From positions 310,086 through 374,085 of the forward strand of contig ML976710.1 of the NCBI GenBank assembly GCA_010015655.1: a stretch of DNA of 64,000 bases. Direction: 5' to 3'. The notes below the pieces were generated by a model that saw only the letters and a program-made list of their open reading frames with translations, did no database searches and was not told the origin of the DNA. Shown here one piece after another: positions 22,746-35,481 of the stretch (position 1 is the first letter of the stretch; each line of letters begins with the position of its first letter). A program made the translations under genes and the position numbers. The DNA comes from Bimuria novae-zelandiae CBS 107.79 (lineage: Eukaryota; Ascomycota; Dothideomycetes; Pleosporales; Didymosphaeriaceae).

Positions 22746-24429
22746 GGGTCAAATGCCATGCGAAGGAACGAAATGTCACAAATGGCACTCTTCGCTGGTT
22801 TTGGAGATGCTTCGGGCGTGCGAAGACCGCACTTTGCAGCCAGGACGTTGTGTACAGACGACTGCGTTTGAGGTCGTCACATCGAGTGAGATTCTCGTCT
22901 TGGCAATATCAGCAGCTTCCACGAGCGGCCAATCACTCTGAATGGTATCCAGTCACAGCATACGCAGTCTACGATGGAGTATTCTGGGCTTTCCTTGCTT
23001 TCTCACCCGCATGTGTGCTCGCGACACGACAGCGAGGGGCACCCCGGACCCGCACGCGGTATTTCACGTGGGAATTTGAGCCTTTCATGAGATGGCCGTC
23101 ACGATGTCTATTCGCCCGCCCGAGTGCCCACAACCCTATTGATGAGAGCATGACGAAACGCGGACCCGATTCGCTTCCTTTCCTCTTCAGGATATCTCGC
23201 CACGTCTCAAACATTTCTCTTACCCGGTGGCTTCTGTGTAATGTTAATGTGTACTTGTATAGTTTTCTTTTAGGTTCCCGCCTGCCTAGTCGCAAGCTGG
23301 CGCCTTGCTTTGTTTGTCTTTTTCCTCGGCTGCGACATTCTTACGGGCTTCTGTTGTCCATGTTTGGAGGGGTTGGGAGGCTTACTGTACCATATGGTCA
23401 CAAAAATAGGTGGGGATCGGAGTATATTACTAAAAGGGATGGGGATGGGAATGAGGACGGGCAGTGTTAGCGAAAGAACATGTTTTTGTTGCTGCTTGCT
23501 TGCACCTGCTCGCATTCACTTGCTTGTACCACCCGCACTTCTCAAAGTTATGCCTGGCCCAGCCCGGCATGGTAGTCGTAAAGCCGAGGCGAGCCAAGAT
23601 CTGGACGGTGAGTGCCCGGCCTCAACGATGAGGCGCTTGGAAGGCAGTAGATGTCTTGAGACGCGTATGTAGTAGGAGTGTTTCAAGCACAAGTAGGTGG
23701 AAATGAGGCTCGAGGGGCAGGGAGGGAGAAGGGTCGCGGAAGCTTCTAGCGTGCTTCTAGAAGATAATGCAAGGTGCGTGTTCAAGCATGTGATTCAAAG
23801 TCGCAGCGTGAGGGACGCCGAAGTGGAATGCATGAGGCGCTGCGTTACGTCAAGCGTCTTCGTAATGAGCTTTATTCTAAGTTTATAGGAGGGGTTTACA
23901 CTTTGAAAAGGTTTGAAATGGGTTCAGAAAGGCTGAGGAGGAAAGGCTAATGAGGAGCCTGCAGGTGGGGTGTGCTGGATGGGTTTTCAGCTATTTACCT
24001 CATTGTGCTTTAGTCGATTGCACGATTTAGCAGATCTCGTGTTCGACACTTCTAGCTCAAGTCACTGAGTCGTCGACCCTGAATCGGACGAGGGGCAACC
24101 ACTTCCCACGTCGCTCAGCCTGCATGCACCAACGTCACCCCAACTCTGCTCGCCCAACAAAGGGCCCACCGGTTTTCTCCTGTCGTGTCATCTCCCCATA
24201 TTCGTACATGCCCAACGCTGCTCTGGATGTGAGAATCGCTGAAGCAATCTACCACGGTAGGTGATAGTATACATGTACCTCTATACATCGTTATCAATAG
24301 TTGTACACGAAGGAGTCATCATCCCTTTTCCCCATCGTTTTGCACCGTCAAACGCCGATTGTGGGTATCACAAATACGCTCCGCTCCTCTCGCCCTCGTA
24401 ATACATCATTCCATCTCCACCCACTCTAG
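22746..24429. other. Convergent intergenic region, no supported gene
   Basis: This 1.7 kb separates the 3' ends of the regulator and GTR1. An open frame at 22730-23470 overlaps the regulator's stop codon and lacks domain content. I interpret the region as two 3' ends plus spacer. Confidence 0.55.
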
Positions 24430-25646
24430 CTAACCCTCGAACCCCGCCACGGCAGCCTCCCGCTCCGCCGGCGTCTCCGCACTATGCGCAAAGGCCTGCT
24501 GCACGGCCGGCCGCGGCTTACTCGCGACGTCTAGCTCAGCGAAGCGGGGGCGGGCTAGGGTGATGTTTATGCGGGCGGCGTTGAAGACCTGCTCTGAAGG
24601 GGGGATGGAAGCGGCGAGGTTGGTGTTCTCGGTGAGGCGCGTGATGAAGAACATGAAGCGGCCGGTTTTGATCTGCATTTCGGCGAAGTTTGCGCTGCCG
24701 GCGGGGATGCCGGTGTGTTTGCTGTCGACACGCTTACGTTAGCCGGGTACTTAAGATCAAATATCAGGGCGAAGGAGAGATGGAAGGAAGGAGTGGGGAC
24801 ACGTACGCCATGCTCTGCTTATGGGTTTTTAGTATAGAGGAGATCCGCTCGAATCTGTCTGAGAAGGGGTTATCTGCTTCGACGTCTCGCGTTACATGCG
24901 TGACCATCAGGCACGTCGTCCTCTCGTACAGTATCAACTCTCTCGCTTCGACTACTTCTGCTAGCTCTCGCAGCAGCCCCTCGATACTCCGCGCGTTCGG
25001 GATTAAAAAGTATATAATTTGCGTCCACGCTTTGTACAGACTCTGGTCCCAGATGCTCGTCGCAAAGAACTCGACGGTTGGCGCAAAGGACTCTGAAGCG
25101 GCCCGGATGTACTCTGCACGCTCTTCGAAGAGCTGTTGCCGCAGGCGGGACTGCACAAGGTCCATTTTGTGGATCAGGACGAAGACGGCGGCGGAGGGAG
25201 AGTGCTCAGCGAGCGCGCGGATGATGGACGAGTAGGATATGACGTCTGCCGCGAACTCGCGGCTCTCGATGTCAAAGACGAAGATGAGGACTGCGACGCT
25301 GGAGAAGACGTGTGCGCGCTGGTGGGTAAGGTAGTTTTCTACGAAGCCATCCTGTCTGCACGCTGCATCAGCACAGTCTTCCCTCACACTCACTTCCCCA
25401 AACCCACATATACGACGCTGGAATGTGTCGAGAGGGCAGCACTTACCCTCCGCAATCCCACAGATTCAACATCAAATTTCCCATGAACTTGATATTGCTG
25501 TGCTCAACATCGATGGTAGCGCCCAGCCGCCGCACATCTTTGGCCACGTAGTTGCTGAAGACAATGCTGCGCATCGACGACTTCCCGGCGCCGCTCTTCC
25601 CCATAAGTAGCACCTTGCGCTGCTTCTGCCGCTTCGTGGTGTTCAT
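24430..25646 (-). CDS. GTR1: Rag-family GTPase Gtr1 (TORC1 amino-acid signalling)
   Basis: Exons (minus strand) 25646-25447, 25355-24807 and 24721-24430 encode 346 aa. The N-terminal GTPase domain shows the P-loop GKSGAGKSS (residues 16-24), switch I-like [11 protein letters not shown]3 WDCGGQ (63-68) and G4-like HKMD. The remainder is the Rag/Gtr roadblock-type C-terminal domain. GATIDVEH and WDCGGQDGF are hallmarks of the Gtr1/RagA-B branch rather than Gtr2/RagC. In fungi, Gtr1-Gtr2 is anchored to the vacuolar membrane by the EGO/Ragulator complex and relays amino-acid sufficiency to TORC1. Both introns keep frame and have consensus sites. The Ala/Glu-rich tail after about residue 310 makes it slightly longer than the yeast protein. 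Confidence 0.93.
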
Positions 25647-26790
25647 GCTGCCGACTGCGTGCTCGAATCTGCGCTGCGCATCCCCTCGCTCAAGTCAATG
25701 CGGCTCGTCCCGCTCGGCGCTGTATACTCGTGTTCACAAAGAAGAGGGAAGCCTGTGCAACTGTCGCTGTAGCGCAATTTCGTAAAGTTGTATCGTAAGC
25801 TTCGGTGACGTCCCAGTGCACGATCCCGCTATCGCTTCGGCTTCGGCGCGTCACACGTAAGACCGAGTCGTCCCCACGCGCGGAAGCGGAATGTGCGCTA
25901 GACGTTCTGCTCGGCAAGCACAGATGACAACTGGGATGAAGCCCGTCCACTGCTAGGTACCCTTGCAAGACTAGTTGCCCCCACTATTATGTGGCGGTGG
26001 TGTCGATGGAGCGAGCGAGGTTCCAGCCTGCTAGCGAGACGATAAGATTTTCACGAAGGATGGAACGTTTGATAAGGTACCATAGTATCGCAACGGCTTT
26101 TCGATACCTGATGAAACGAGGCATTCATGGACGACAACAGTCGCCATGTAAGATTTGTTTACACTGTTTGTTAACAAGTGTTGTGCTCATCAGTGTGTGG
26201 AATTTTCGGTGAACATAAGCTAGTCGTCTATCTCGGAGATGCCTGTAAACCTTCTTCTGAATTAGGCAGGCACTGCGAAGTTGATGCCAAAGTCAATCCT
26301 TTCGCATTGTGTATCCCTCCTCATCCATCCATTATTCTAATACAGTCGACATGCAGAAATCAAAATGCCTCGCTGAATTCCTGTCCGAATCCCTCCACCC
26401 CATGAACTTGGACCATGTACTGATGGGATAGATCCTTCCGAAGAAATCATCGTCGCAAAAAGCGCAGAAGATGTGAACAAATTGTACAAAATGAGAAAAT
26501 CGAAAGGCAAACAAAGGGTGCCGGTGCGTGTCTGAACTAGTCGAACTATCCCGTCTGCCGGGTAGAGAATAAGAGGAACATATGAACATGAACTAGGGAA
26601 TCTCCAAGCGACCGTGCAAGTCATGGTTCGTCGAGAGCTCACCCTTGCAAGTAGAAAGTAGAAACGGCGGTAGGGCCACGGTGGTATACAAACGTGCTGC
26701 CGCTCAGCACAATCCGTAAGATTCGGAAAGAACGTAGGATAAAACGGCAGTTCGAAAACGAAAGAATGAGAACTATTCTCAAGGGTATCT
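25647..26790. other. Intergenic, no supported gene
   Basis: This is 1.1 kb containing the presumed promoter of GTR1 (right-adjacent on the minus strand) and the 3' region of the downstream DUF1688 gene. Only short overlapping ORFs are present. Confidence 0.6.
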
Positions 26791-28439
26791 TTAGAAAACA
26801 GTGCCGTCGGACAGAATCATAATCGGTGGCTCTTTCGTGTTCGGTCGCGATACTTCTGCAATCTCTCGACCGCCCTGTGGAACTCTGTTAGACACGTTGC
26901 TGAGTATCATGGCAAGCTATGCTTACCTTCCAGCTGCCGGCTTCAAGCATCTGGGCCAAGCTCAGCCTATTCGAACCGCTCAGCCCAAGCAGAGAGTTCA
27001 CTTCTACAAGCAGTTCATCGAGCAACCCAACCGTGACAGCGCGCCATTCAACAATGACGTCGTCGTCGGCCGTAAATAGCGGAACTACTTCCATGCTGGG
27101 TTGCCCCTTGTTCTGCGCGTTTCGCTGGTACTGGGCCAAACCACGCTTCGCATCTTCGGGTTTCAGTGTCAACAGGCCGGTGTCGATGAAGAGGCCGCCG
27201 TTGCGGTACTCGGGAAGGCCGGTAAGAAGATCCGCGCCAGCGAAGTGTACGTGGAGCAGTTTGGTCATGGGAATCATGAGGGAGTAAGCTAGCCACTGCG
27301 TGAGTTTGTGGAATGGCACCATGTTCTCCCATGGATTTGTAGGATGTGACGGCATGACCGAGCATGGCCATGCATCGCCGAGAGGTATTCCGTCGATCTG
27401 AGTGCGGGTGGCGGGCCAGATAGGAGCAAGGCTGTCCATGAGAACGTTCCACAGAGTAGGCAATGGAATTATGGGCACGGAGGAGGCTTGTGTGGAGGGA
27501 TGGGAGAGCAGAAAGTCTGGCCAAAGTCAGCATGCACCTATCCGACTCAGTGTGACACATACCAAGCATGTTTCCGGGTCGCGTCTCGAGTCCGAAAACT
27601 TCTTGGTTCTGCAATGCGTCCCCTAGTCGTATCAATAGCCCGGCGCGTCCCTCCAATCCATCGATCACGTTCTCATCCGTGACCTGAAGCCCGCGGGCCA
27701 AAATTTTGAGATTCAGCTTCTTCAATCCCGCGCTGTCCACCTGGCAAGGCTCGTCGGGGTTGCTGCTGAAGATGCCTGCCTTGAACATCTCCAAGCTGGC
27801 TACTGCCAGGCCCTCGCTCCTACGGTAGATTTTGCCAGACTCTTTGCTGCGGTATTGCCACTTGGCGCCTGCGCCGGCGTCCAGGAGCACGGAAACGAGG
27901 AAAAGATCGATTAGCCGACGCGTTCGCTCTTGGTTGTCGACGGTCGATGGCCACGAGGCCATGAGCTGGTCCACGCGGGGTCGGCCGCCCACATCGAAGT
28001 GCTGCCACCGACCATGAGGGGGGATGGAAGCGTAGTCTGGTGCATAGTCGCGCTGGGAATATTAATCTCGTGAACACATGCAACAGAAGGTAGCTGCTGT
28101 CTGCGTCATTTGTCTTACCTTGATGATGGCGACAACGTAGGTGGCCGTGTCCTGGAACTTGGACATGTCCACCGTAAAATGCTTGAGCTGGTTCTTCCTC
28201 GCCTTCTCCAGGACCAGGCGGGTCCTTTCTCGGACGGCGTAGATGCTGCGCAGGTAGCCTGCAGGGTCCAGAGTTGGGTCTGGTGCCTTGGGAAGAGGCA
28301 CGTCCGGGAAGCTCATGCGCGACTTCCCGTTTGCGGTGGACGGTGCAGGGGACTTGAGCGAGCCATTGCTCATGTTGGGGTGGCTGCCAGGATGGGGAGA
28401 GATGCCGGGCTTGGAGCTCTTTCTGCTGAAGAGACCCAT
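26791..28439 (-). CDS. URC4: DUF1688 protein, uracil catabolism Urc4/Urg3
   Basis: Exons (minus strand) 28439-28119, 28052-27563, 27516-26927 and 26874-26791 encode 494 aa. The N-terminus MGLFSRKSSKPG is followed by DPAGYLRSIYAVRERTRLVLEKA, a DVGGRPRVDQLMASWP segment, GLAVASLEMFKAGIFSSNP, LFIDTGLLTLKP and the C-terminus PPIMIISDGTVF-like. All of this agrees with the DUF1688 family, known as Urc4 in Lachancea kluyveri and Urg3 in fission yeast. These proteins take part in the URC uracil-degradation pathway alongside a GTP-cyclohydrolase-II-like Urc1; the exact reaction of Urc4 is not settled. No other URC gene is in this window. The last intron (26875-26926, 52 nt) and the other two have clear consensus ends, and the sum of exons is in frame. 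Confidence 0.9.
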
Positions 28440-30489
28440 TGTCGCGGCCAAAGCTGGGTAAGAGATGCTGGGAATAAGAGAGGTGGATCAGTGGTAAAGG
28501 ATGGTGGAGTGAAGGGAGCTACCCAGCGAATACACAAAGAAAGCGCGCGCTCGTTCTTCTTCGAGGTGGGAGCGCGGGTCGGTGGGTCCAGAAATCCAAG
28601 TCAGTGCGCCGGGCTAGTGCTTCCTTGGCTCCGCGAAAGACAGACGATTAACAGGGGCTGGAATGGTGCCGGCGCGGAGAAGGTGGATTGGGTTTGTCGG
28701 CACGGATGCTGCTGGTACGGGCGGCGCAGAGGTGAGGGCAGCCAGAGCGCGATTTGGAAGTGATTTGGCCGAACGGCAGGGCGGGAGTGAGAAGCTCGCG
28801 CCGTTTGTGAGGGGACCGTTGAAGGGTAGGGGTGCCAATCCTCACAAGCCAGGGTCAGGGATCCGAGCCGATCGTTGTGCATGCATAAACGCGACCTGTC
28901 AAACTGCTGCCTTGATGGTGACAGCAGTCGAGCAAACCGCACAGAGTGCGTCATCTGGCTACGAATTGTGTGAATAGCCACCATGCGCGTTGGCCAGAAC
29001 CTTAGCTGTCCCTCTTCATCTAGCGTAGCAACACACGAACTGCCCCAGGGACATGCAAATGACATCTGGAGGTCGGCGAGCCTGCCGCAATCTGATTAGC
29101 GGTGCTCACTGTCATTCGATTAACGCCCGCTCCGTGCTAGATACGACTTCGCGCGCAGGTGGAGCGACAACCCGAGGAGCGAAGGCCAAAAGACGGCTCG
29201 ATGTTTGGCTGTTCCTGAAAGTAGTGAAAGCTGCCGTGGCTCCTAGCCGTGTGAGTCGCTCTCTATCGACGGGCCGGATCCTAGCAATTGAAAGAGACGC
29301 CTCACAGGATTTAGGACGAGAGCTAACGGTACCAGTCCATGGCCGCGGGACAGCGCTCAGGAGTGCACCCAGCCTTGCCATGCAACGTTGGTGCCGCCGT
29401 ACAACTCCTGCGAACACCGTGCGAGTAGTCTGCCTTGCAAAGCGGACATGGAAGCGAAAGTGACCGAGAGCTCGACCCCACGATTGATGCCTGACCATCT
29501 CAACTAACTTCAACTAACAATGACTGAGTAGATCCACACGAGTCATCGCGCGCTCGCACGGTGTCGAACCCTGATTCCAGAGTTTCCAGAAACCTTTTGG
29601 CGGGAGACCGCGCTCTTGTGGTTGATAACTTGGCACCCGTATCCGCGCAATGACAAGACCGTGCTTCGGGGACGCGCAGATCATAAGCAAGCCGCTCACT
29701 GACCACTCTTTAACTTGATGACTGCATGCTAGTGGCGGTTGCAATGTCCTTGTGCAGGACAGCTTCAGATTCGCCCATCACTACTCCGAAACATGTCCAG
29801 AAGAGGTATAGACTCTCGCAGAAAAAGACATGAAACCGTCTGGTGCAGTTGTGTGTGAAGGGCGTCGTGATCGACTGACACCGGGCGAGTTCGGTTGGGC
29901 CGTTGTCGCCTGAGACAACAGCGCATATTCCATCGAAACGCACGGGATGGGCATCCTAGACCAAAGGTAGGATAGGTACATGCGTCAGAAGTGCTTAATT
30001 GTCCATGGTACTGAGCGACGGGTTGTCTCTCTCAATTCATCTCACCGCGTTGTGTTTGATACGGTGGTCAACAACATGTCAAAGAGAACTTGGGTCACAC
30101 AGGGTTTTGAACATTCAGACTCGGTAATGTATATTCTGGAGATGTGGGATTGACATGTCCGTGGGCGTCTCTCGTTGCTCTGATGGCCATGACCTTAGTT
30201 CAACCATGCGAGGTCAACTTGCTGGTTTCTGTCGTGTTGAACAGTAAACCAGATTACGGGTCTCCATGCAATACTAACAGAATTTCCCTTGAAGGCACGT
30301 GTTTTCTGGCAGCGTTGCATGCTCTCGGCGATATTCCGGGGGTGGCTGAACCTGTGGCGTTGCGCTAGCGACCTACAACGGGAAACTACAAGATGCAACA
30401 CGGTGGTTTGTACCAGCGTTCGCAACAGTCGCTGCGATGATATAGCCAGCGCTACCACCTACCAAACAATTTCCTTCAGTTCTCACACA
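28440..30489. other. Divergent upstream region of URC4 and SWA2
   Basis: Two kilobases carry only short, conflicting ORFs on both strands (for example 29053-29463 plus against 29112-29513 minus), with no domain-like content. It presumably contains both promoters. I see no RNA gene; a TTCGA-containing stretch near 29560 does not fold as a tRNA. Confidence 0.55.
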
Positions 30490-33397
30490 ATGGATGATCT
30501 TGCCGGCCTTGACTGGTCGGCACCTGCGAAACAACCGCAGTCGAGCGCGCCCACCGCCCTCCCTCCGTTCCGCCAAAGCCCCGCGCCTCAGCTCTCTGGC
30601 CGATCCACGCCTCTCTCCGCGCAGCAATCGGGCGCTGGAGTAGCCTCCGTAGGCAACCGAACGTTCAAGCCACCCTCAAAACCTGCAACGCCTGCGAATG
30701 ACAGCTTCGCGAACCTCATCTCGGGCAACAGCTCCAAACCGGCAGCAAACAATCTGACCCTTGCGGAACGGCAGAAACAGCTACAAGAGGAGAAACAGCG
30801 CCAAGCGGCTGAGCGGCAGAAACAGTACGACGCGCACTTTGGAGGTTCGAGTTCCTCGTTCTTGGACAATCTAGGGAGTGGGAAGAGCACGCCAGAGCCC
30901 GCGGCTGTTGGCTTTCGGCGCCCGACACCCAATGCGCCGGCAGCACAGAACCTGTCGCAGACTATCAATAAGCCATTTGCCGGCCTCGACACCACCGTCA
31001 AACGTTCTCTCCAATCCCCACCGGCGGACGATGATCTCCTCGCCGCCTTCAATTCCAGCGCTCCTGTCGACGCATCTACCCACTTCCCACCTCAAAATTT
31101 CGATAGCGGACGCAGTACACCGGCAAACGGCACGTATAGCTCGCGGGGACACACGCCGGCGCCACAGATTTCGAACGGCAATTTCGTAAACGACGATGAC
31201 GACGATGACATGTTCGGGCTGAACCAGCTAGCACAAAAGTCTACAAGTCAGCCACCACCTGCACCAGCGTCCGCCAACGATGATGATATACTGGGCTTGC
31301 TCAGCAAACCGGTCTCGGAATTTCAGACGAAACCTGCGCCTAAACCAGAGGCTGAACCAGTTGAGCAGCATCGATCCACACCAGCAGTGGATAGTCCACA
31401 CGACAGAGCCGTCGCTGAGCTAGTTGACATGGGCTTTCCGGTTGAAAAGTCCGCAATTGCTCTTGCAACAACCGAGTCTGGCCTGGATGTTCAAGCGGCC
31501 GTGGGCTGGCTCTTGAACCAGGCGCATGCTGAAGCCAAGCAGAAAACCCAGGGACGTAGCCAAGACAGATCACGCCATAGTCCTGATGAGCTTGATGAGC
31601 GACCCAGACGGAATAATCCAAGACAGAGCGCCCGCGAGTCCAGCACCGGGGGGTCTACTCCTGCTTGGATGCAAGGAGAAGAAGGCAGAAGCCGATCTGG
31701 ACAACGCAGGCAAGAAGGACAGGCACAAGAGAAAGATGTTTCACAATACGCGTCAGAAATCGGCAGCACCTTCCTAAAGTCAGCAAATTCGCTTTGGAAA
31801 ACGAGCCAAAAGAAGGTTCAGAGAGCGGTGGCAGACTTCCAACAAGATGGGGACCCCAGCATGCCCAAATGGATGAGGGATGCTCAGACTTCTGCATCTA
31901 CGAGTCAGTCTCGAGGCAAAGCGCGCGCTGTCGACGTTACGGATGAAGCTATGATGTTGGAAGCCGGTGGCCGACCGAGTAAGCCATCGCGTACCTCTGC
32001 TGCGCGCCCCGAGCCCGATCCGCTTCCTGTCCGGTCAAGGTATGAGCAGCCCGAACAGCGCCACGACACTCACAACGGGCGCTCCGACCGCATGGCCTCT
32101 CAATCACCATCATTACGTCAACAGTCACAACCAGTAGATAGGCGACCTGCTTCGAAACTTACTCGCCAAGACCTCGAAGAGCAGAGTCCGCAGGCGTACG
32201 TGAGCCCATCTAGACGGAAAAAGACGACGCCGCAGCCAGATCTGTTCTCTTCAGAACAACCGGCTGCTTCATCGCCGTCATCTACGTCCAGACAACCTAC
32301 GCCTGCACAGTCGAACAATCCTTTCTTGAAAGCAACGCAGGTCGCACCTAAACCTCGGAGTCCTGTAGCTTGTACAACGCCTCCAAGACCACAGGTACCG
32401 CCCCGCCGGGTCCCTCCTGCCTCATCCTCGGCCCTCAATCAATCAGCCTCCTATCGACAGAAAGGATCCGAAGCATTCAAACGTGGTGATTATTCAGCTG
32501 CGCATGCTGCGTACTCTGCAGCTATCGGTCCGCTTCCTGCGACGCACCCTGTAATGATCGTCGTGCTGTGCAACCGTGCCGTGACTAACATCAAGGTGGG
32601 TGACCCCAAAGCAGCAATATCAGACGCAGATGCTGCACTCGCGATTATCGGTGTTTCGAGGGGCGAAGGTGAAAAGATTGTCGTCGGTGGCACTGAACCC
32701 GATAAAGATATGAAGGAGTTCTACGGCAAAGCCCTCATGCGGAAAGCTGAAGCGCTCGAAAATATGGAAAAGTGGGCAGATGCCGGTAAAGTTTGGAGAG
32801 AAGCAGTTGAGGCAGGTGTGGGAGGCTCTATAAGCATCCAGGGCCGCAATCGATGTGACAAAGCCGCAGGTGGCGGCAGTTTCGTGTCTGCACCTGTGGC
32901 TAAGAAAGCACCTGTACGGAGGCCGCCACCACCAAAAGCTTCTGCTATGTCGGATCTTGGGCCAGCAAAAGAATCTGAAGCCGTCAAGAAGTTGAAAGCG
33001 GCAAATGCCGCGGCGGAGAAAGCAGACGATGAGAAATTTGCGCTCTCGGATCAGGTCGATGCGAAGCTCATCGCATGGAAGGGCACCAAGGCGGACAATC
33101 TGCGTGCGTTGTTGGGCTCGCTCGATAAGGTGCTGTGGCCTGAGGCAGGATGGAATAAAGTCAACATGGGAGATCTGGTCATGCCGAACAAGGTCAAAAT
33201 CATATACATGAAGGCCATAGCGAAGGTGCACCCTGACAAGGTAAGCCTACACTTTACTTGGGTCGTCGCAAGGACTAGTTCTAACACGAAAGCAGATATC
33301 CCAGTCTGCTACCACTGAGCAGAAGATGATCAGCGCAGCAGTGTTTGCGACGCTGAACGAGGCCTGGGACAAGTTCAAGGCGGAAAACGGCTTGTAG
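30490..33397 (+). CDS. SWA2: Auxilin-like clathrin uncoating factor Swa2 (UBA-TPR-J)
   Basis: Exons 30490-33240 and 33296-33397 (55-nt intron) give 950 aa. Order of parts: a long disordered N-terminus with acidic DDDLL/DDDILGLL motifs (clathrin or adaptor-binding type, about residues 180-275); a UBA domain at about 304-344 (AVAELVDMGFPVEKSAIALATTES); a TPR region at about 656-780 beginning YRQKGSEAFKRGDYSAAHAAY; and a C-terminal J domain (about 865-950) with the catalytic HPDK at about 914-917, immediately before the intron. This UBA-TPR-J order is that of yeast Swa2/Aux1, which recruits Hsp70 to strip clathrin from vesicles and maintain cortical ER. The ATG at 30490 (MDDLAGLDW) was chosen; the open frame extends further upstream only through untranslated leader. 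Confidence 0.93.
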
Positions 33398-34014
33398 TCC
33401 TGACCTCATCTAACATCATCATTTTTGCCCGATTAGCGTGAATACTATAGATTATGCATGAAATCATTTATGGTTCCCGACCCGTTGATTTGATTGATCT
33501 GCCTGCCATTATGTAGCGATAGACCCTGATAAAAGAGCACGCGACATATTCACACAGCGCTGGTCGTGGCATCTGAACGCTAGCGGCTCGCGTACCTGCA
33601 TCAATCCTTGTTGTTCCCCAGATGCTTGATCGCCTTGGCATTAGGTAACCACCAACTTCCGCTTCAACCTCGGAACAACTCCACGCCGCGTGTCAATTTG
33701 CTGCTTCACTTTCCATCTAACGCTTGCAACCAAGGCCAACATTCACACGCTCTTTCATCACAGCCCGAACGGCTTCTTGGTGACCCCTGCAGCTTTTCGA
33801 CACTTCTGGCCACAATATCGAGTACTGTTCCCAGAGGAAGCAGCATTGACTGCGACCCTGCTTGAAATAGACACGACTGTCAATAGCAATTCCTCTAAAT
33901 CTTATCGACGCAATAATAGATAAACCTCGTTTGTCGAGTTTCTGGGAAGAGCAGGGACCACGGAGGGCGTCGAAGAAAAAGCCAAAATCGTTCCGAGCTA
34001 CGTCATAGGCAAAA
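33398..34014. other. Intergenic and promoter of the PQ-loop gene
   Basis: About 600 bp hold the 3' region of SWA2 and the promoter and leader of the next gene on the same strand. No gene is supported. Confidence 0.65.
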
Positions 34015-35224
34015 ATGTTTCCTCCTTCACAAGGTCTACGGCTCGACGTTGATGCAGTCAGCCAAATATGCGGTTCTGTGTCAATCGCTTGTTGGATAGG
34101 TACGAGCATGCTACGTCGCTCTTTATCCAGTCAGGCGACGTTTGTAACCAGCCAAATTGGTACTCCACCCTGCTTGTTTGACAAAAGCACTAAGATGTCT
34201 TGCAGTTGTATTTTCTCCGCAAATCATTGAAAACTGGAAAAGAAGCTCGGCAGAGGGGCTCTCAGTCGTCTTCATCACTATATGGCTCTTGGGTGATTTC
34301 TTCAACATCTTTGGGGCCGTATTGCAGGGAGTGCTCCCAACGATGACCATTCTCGCAGTATATTATACTCTAGCGGATATTGTGCTCCTATGCCAGTTCT
34401 TCTGGTACGAAGGTTTTCGCCTCACCGACAAAGTAAGCTCCAGCGATGAGTCCTCCGAGGAGGAAGAGGATGAGCCCGCTGGAGCATCCGAGCGTTCTCC
34501 GCTCCTCGCACCCTCAATGGGACAGCCGCAGAACGGCGGCAATGGCTACCACACTCCTCCGAGAATTTCAGACGCAGACCGCCGTGGCTCCGCGCATTCC
34601 GCGAACTCTTTCCGCGAGCGCTTTCTGTCTGTCTCTGGCACGCATCTATCACCGGTAACGCCACTGCATGACGAGCCAACGGCAGCCTCCAAACCGCCAC
34701 TACGGCGCATAACGCCTTCCACCATTCAAACTATGGTTTTCAATCTCGGCATCATCGTCCTCGTCTGCGCCTCCGGTGTCTTCGGCTGGTGGCTCTCCAC
34801 CAAACGCTCCCCAGCCGCCACGCCCTCACCTCCAGAAGACTCGCCCGAGCCCCTGCAGTTCAACGTCTGGGGCCAGATCTTCGGCTATATCTGTGCAGCG
34901 CTGTACCTGGGTTCTCGGGTTCCACAGCTGCTGCTCAACTACCGACGCAAGTCTACCGAGGGAATTAGCATGTTGTTCTTCCTGTTCGCGTGCATCGGGA
35001 ACATGACTTATGTTCTGTCGATCGTCGCGTACAAGCCTGTGTGCAGGGAGCCCAGGCATTGTGACAAGGGCGAAGCACTGGCTAATTATGGGAGGTACAT
35101 TGCTGTGAACCTGAGCTGGCTCCTGGGTAGCTTTGGGACGTTGCTGCTGGATGCTGGGGTGTTTATTCAGTATTTCCTGTATAGGAAAGAGGATGAGATC
35201 AGTGATGAGGAGGGAGAGGAGTAG
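34015..35224 (+). CDS. PQ-loop vacuolar basic amino-acid transporter (Ypq/PQLC2/Stm1 type)
   Basis: Exons 34015-34099 and 34206-35224 (106-nt intron) encode 367 aa. Two PQ-loop repeats are visible: PQIIENWKRSSAEGLS (about residue 33) and PQLLLNYRRKSTEGIS (about 267). They sit within seven predicted hydrophobic segments. An acidic Ser/Glu-rich cytosolic loop (about residues 100-210) separates the halves, and there is an acidic C-terminal tail. In yeast, Ypq1-3, and in animals PQLC2, export lysine/arginine/histidine from the vacuole or lysosome; fission yeast Stm1 is a relative. The start at 34015 places the first transmembrane segment (VSQICGSVSIACWI) directly before the first PQ motif, as in the family. 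Which Ypq paralogue it is cannot be decided. Confidence 0.9.
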
Positions 35225-35481
35225 GTGGGATGCATGGGTTGGAGCAGGTGTTGGGGAAAAGCATTATGCAGTATGAGGCTCTACGTACTGTCCCGTTTGT
35301 ATAAAAAGTTTTTGAAGATTGGATGGTTCGGTGGTGTGGGAGGCAGGCGGCACCGGGGCGCCTCCTTCTACAATTTTTCGACCGGAACGCACCGGCTAAC
35401 GCACGCTAATATTACCTTGTTTCTATTCTGTATTCCTCCTTGATCAGCCGCCGCCTTCGTCCCTATGCTTTACGTGCTCCG

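Noticed and set aside
22730..23470. 246-codon plus-strand open frame
   Set aside because: Overlaps the stop of the regulator in another frame and has no domain-like composition; best seen as 3'-UTR.
24764..25786. Plus-strand ORFs across the GTR1 region
   Set aside because: Shadow frames; the minus strand carries the complete GTPase motifs and splice sites.
29540..29600. TTCGA-containing stretch resembling a tRNA B box on the minus strand
   Set aside because: The flanking bases do not form a T-stem or an acceptor stem, and no A box lies at the right distance.
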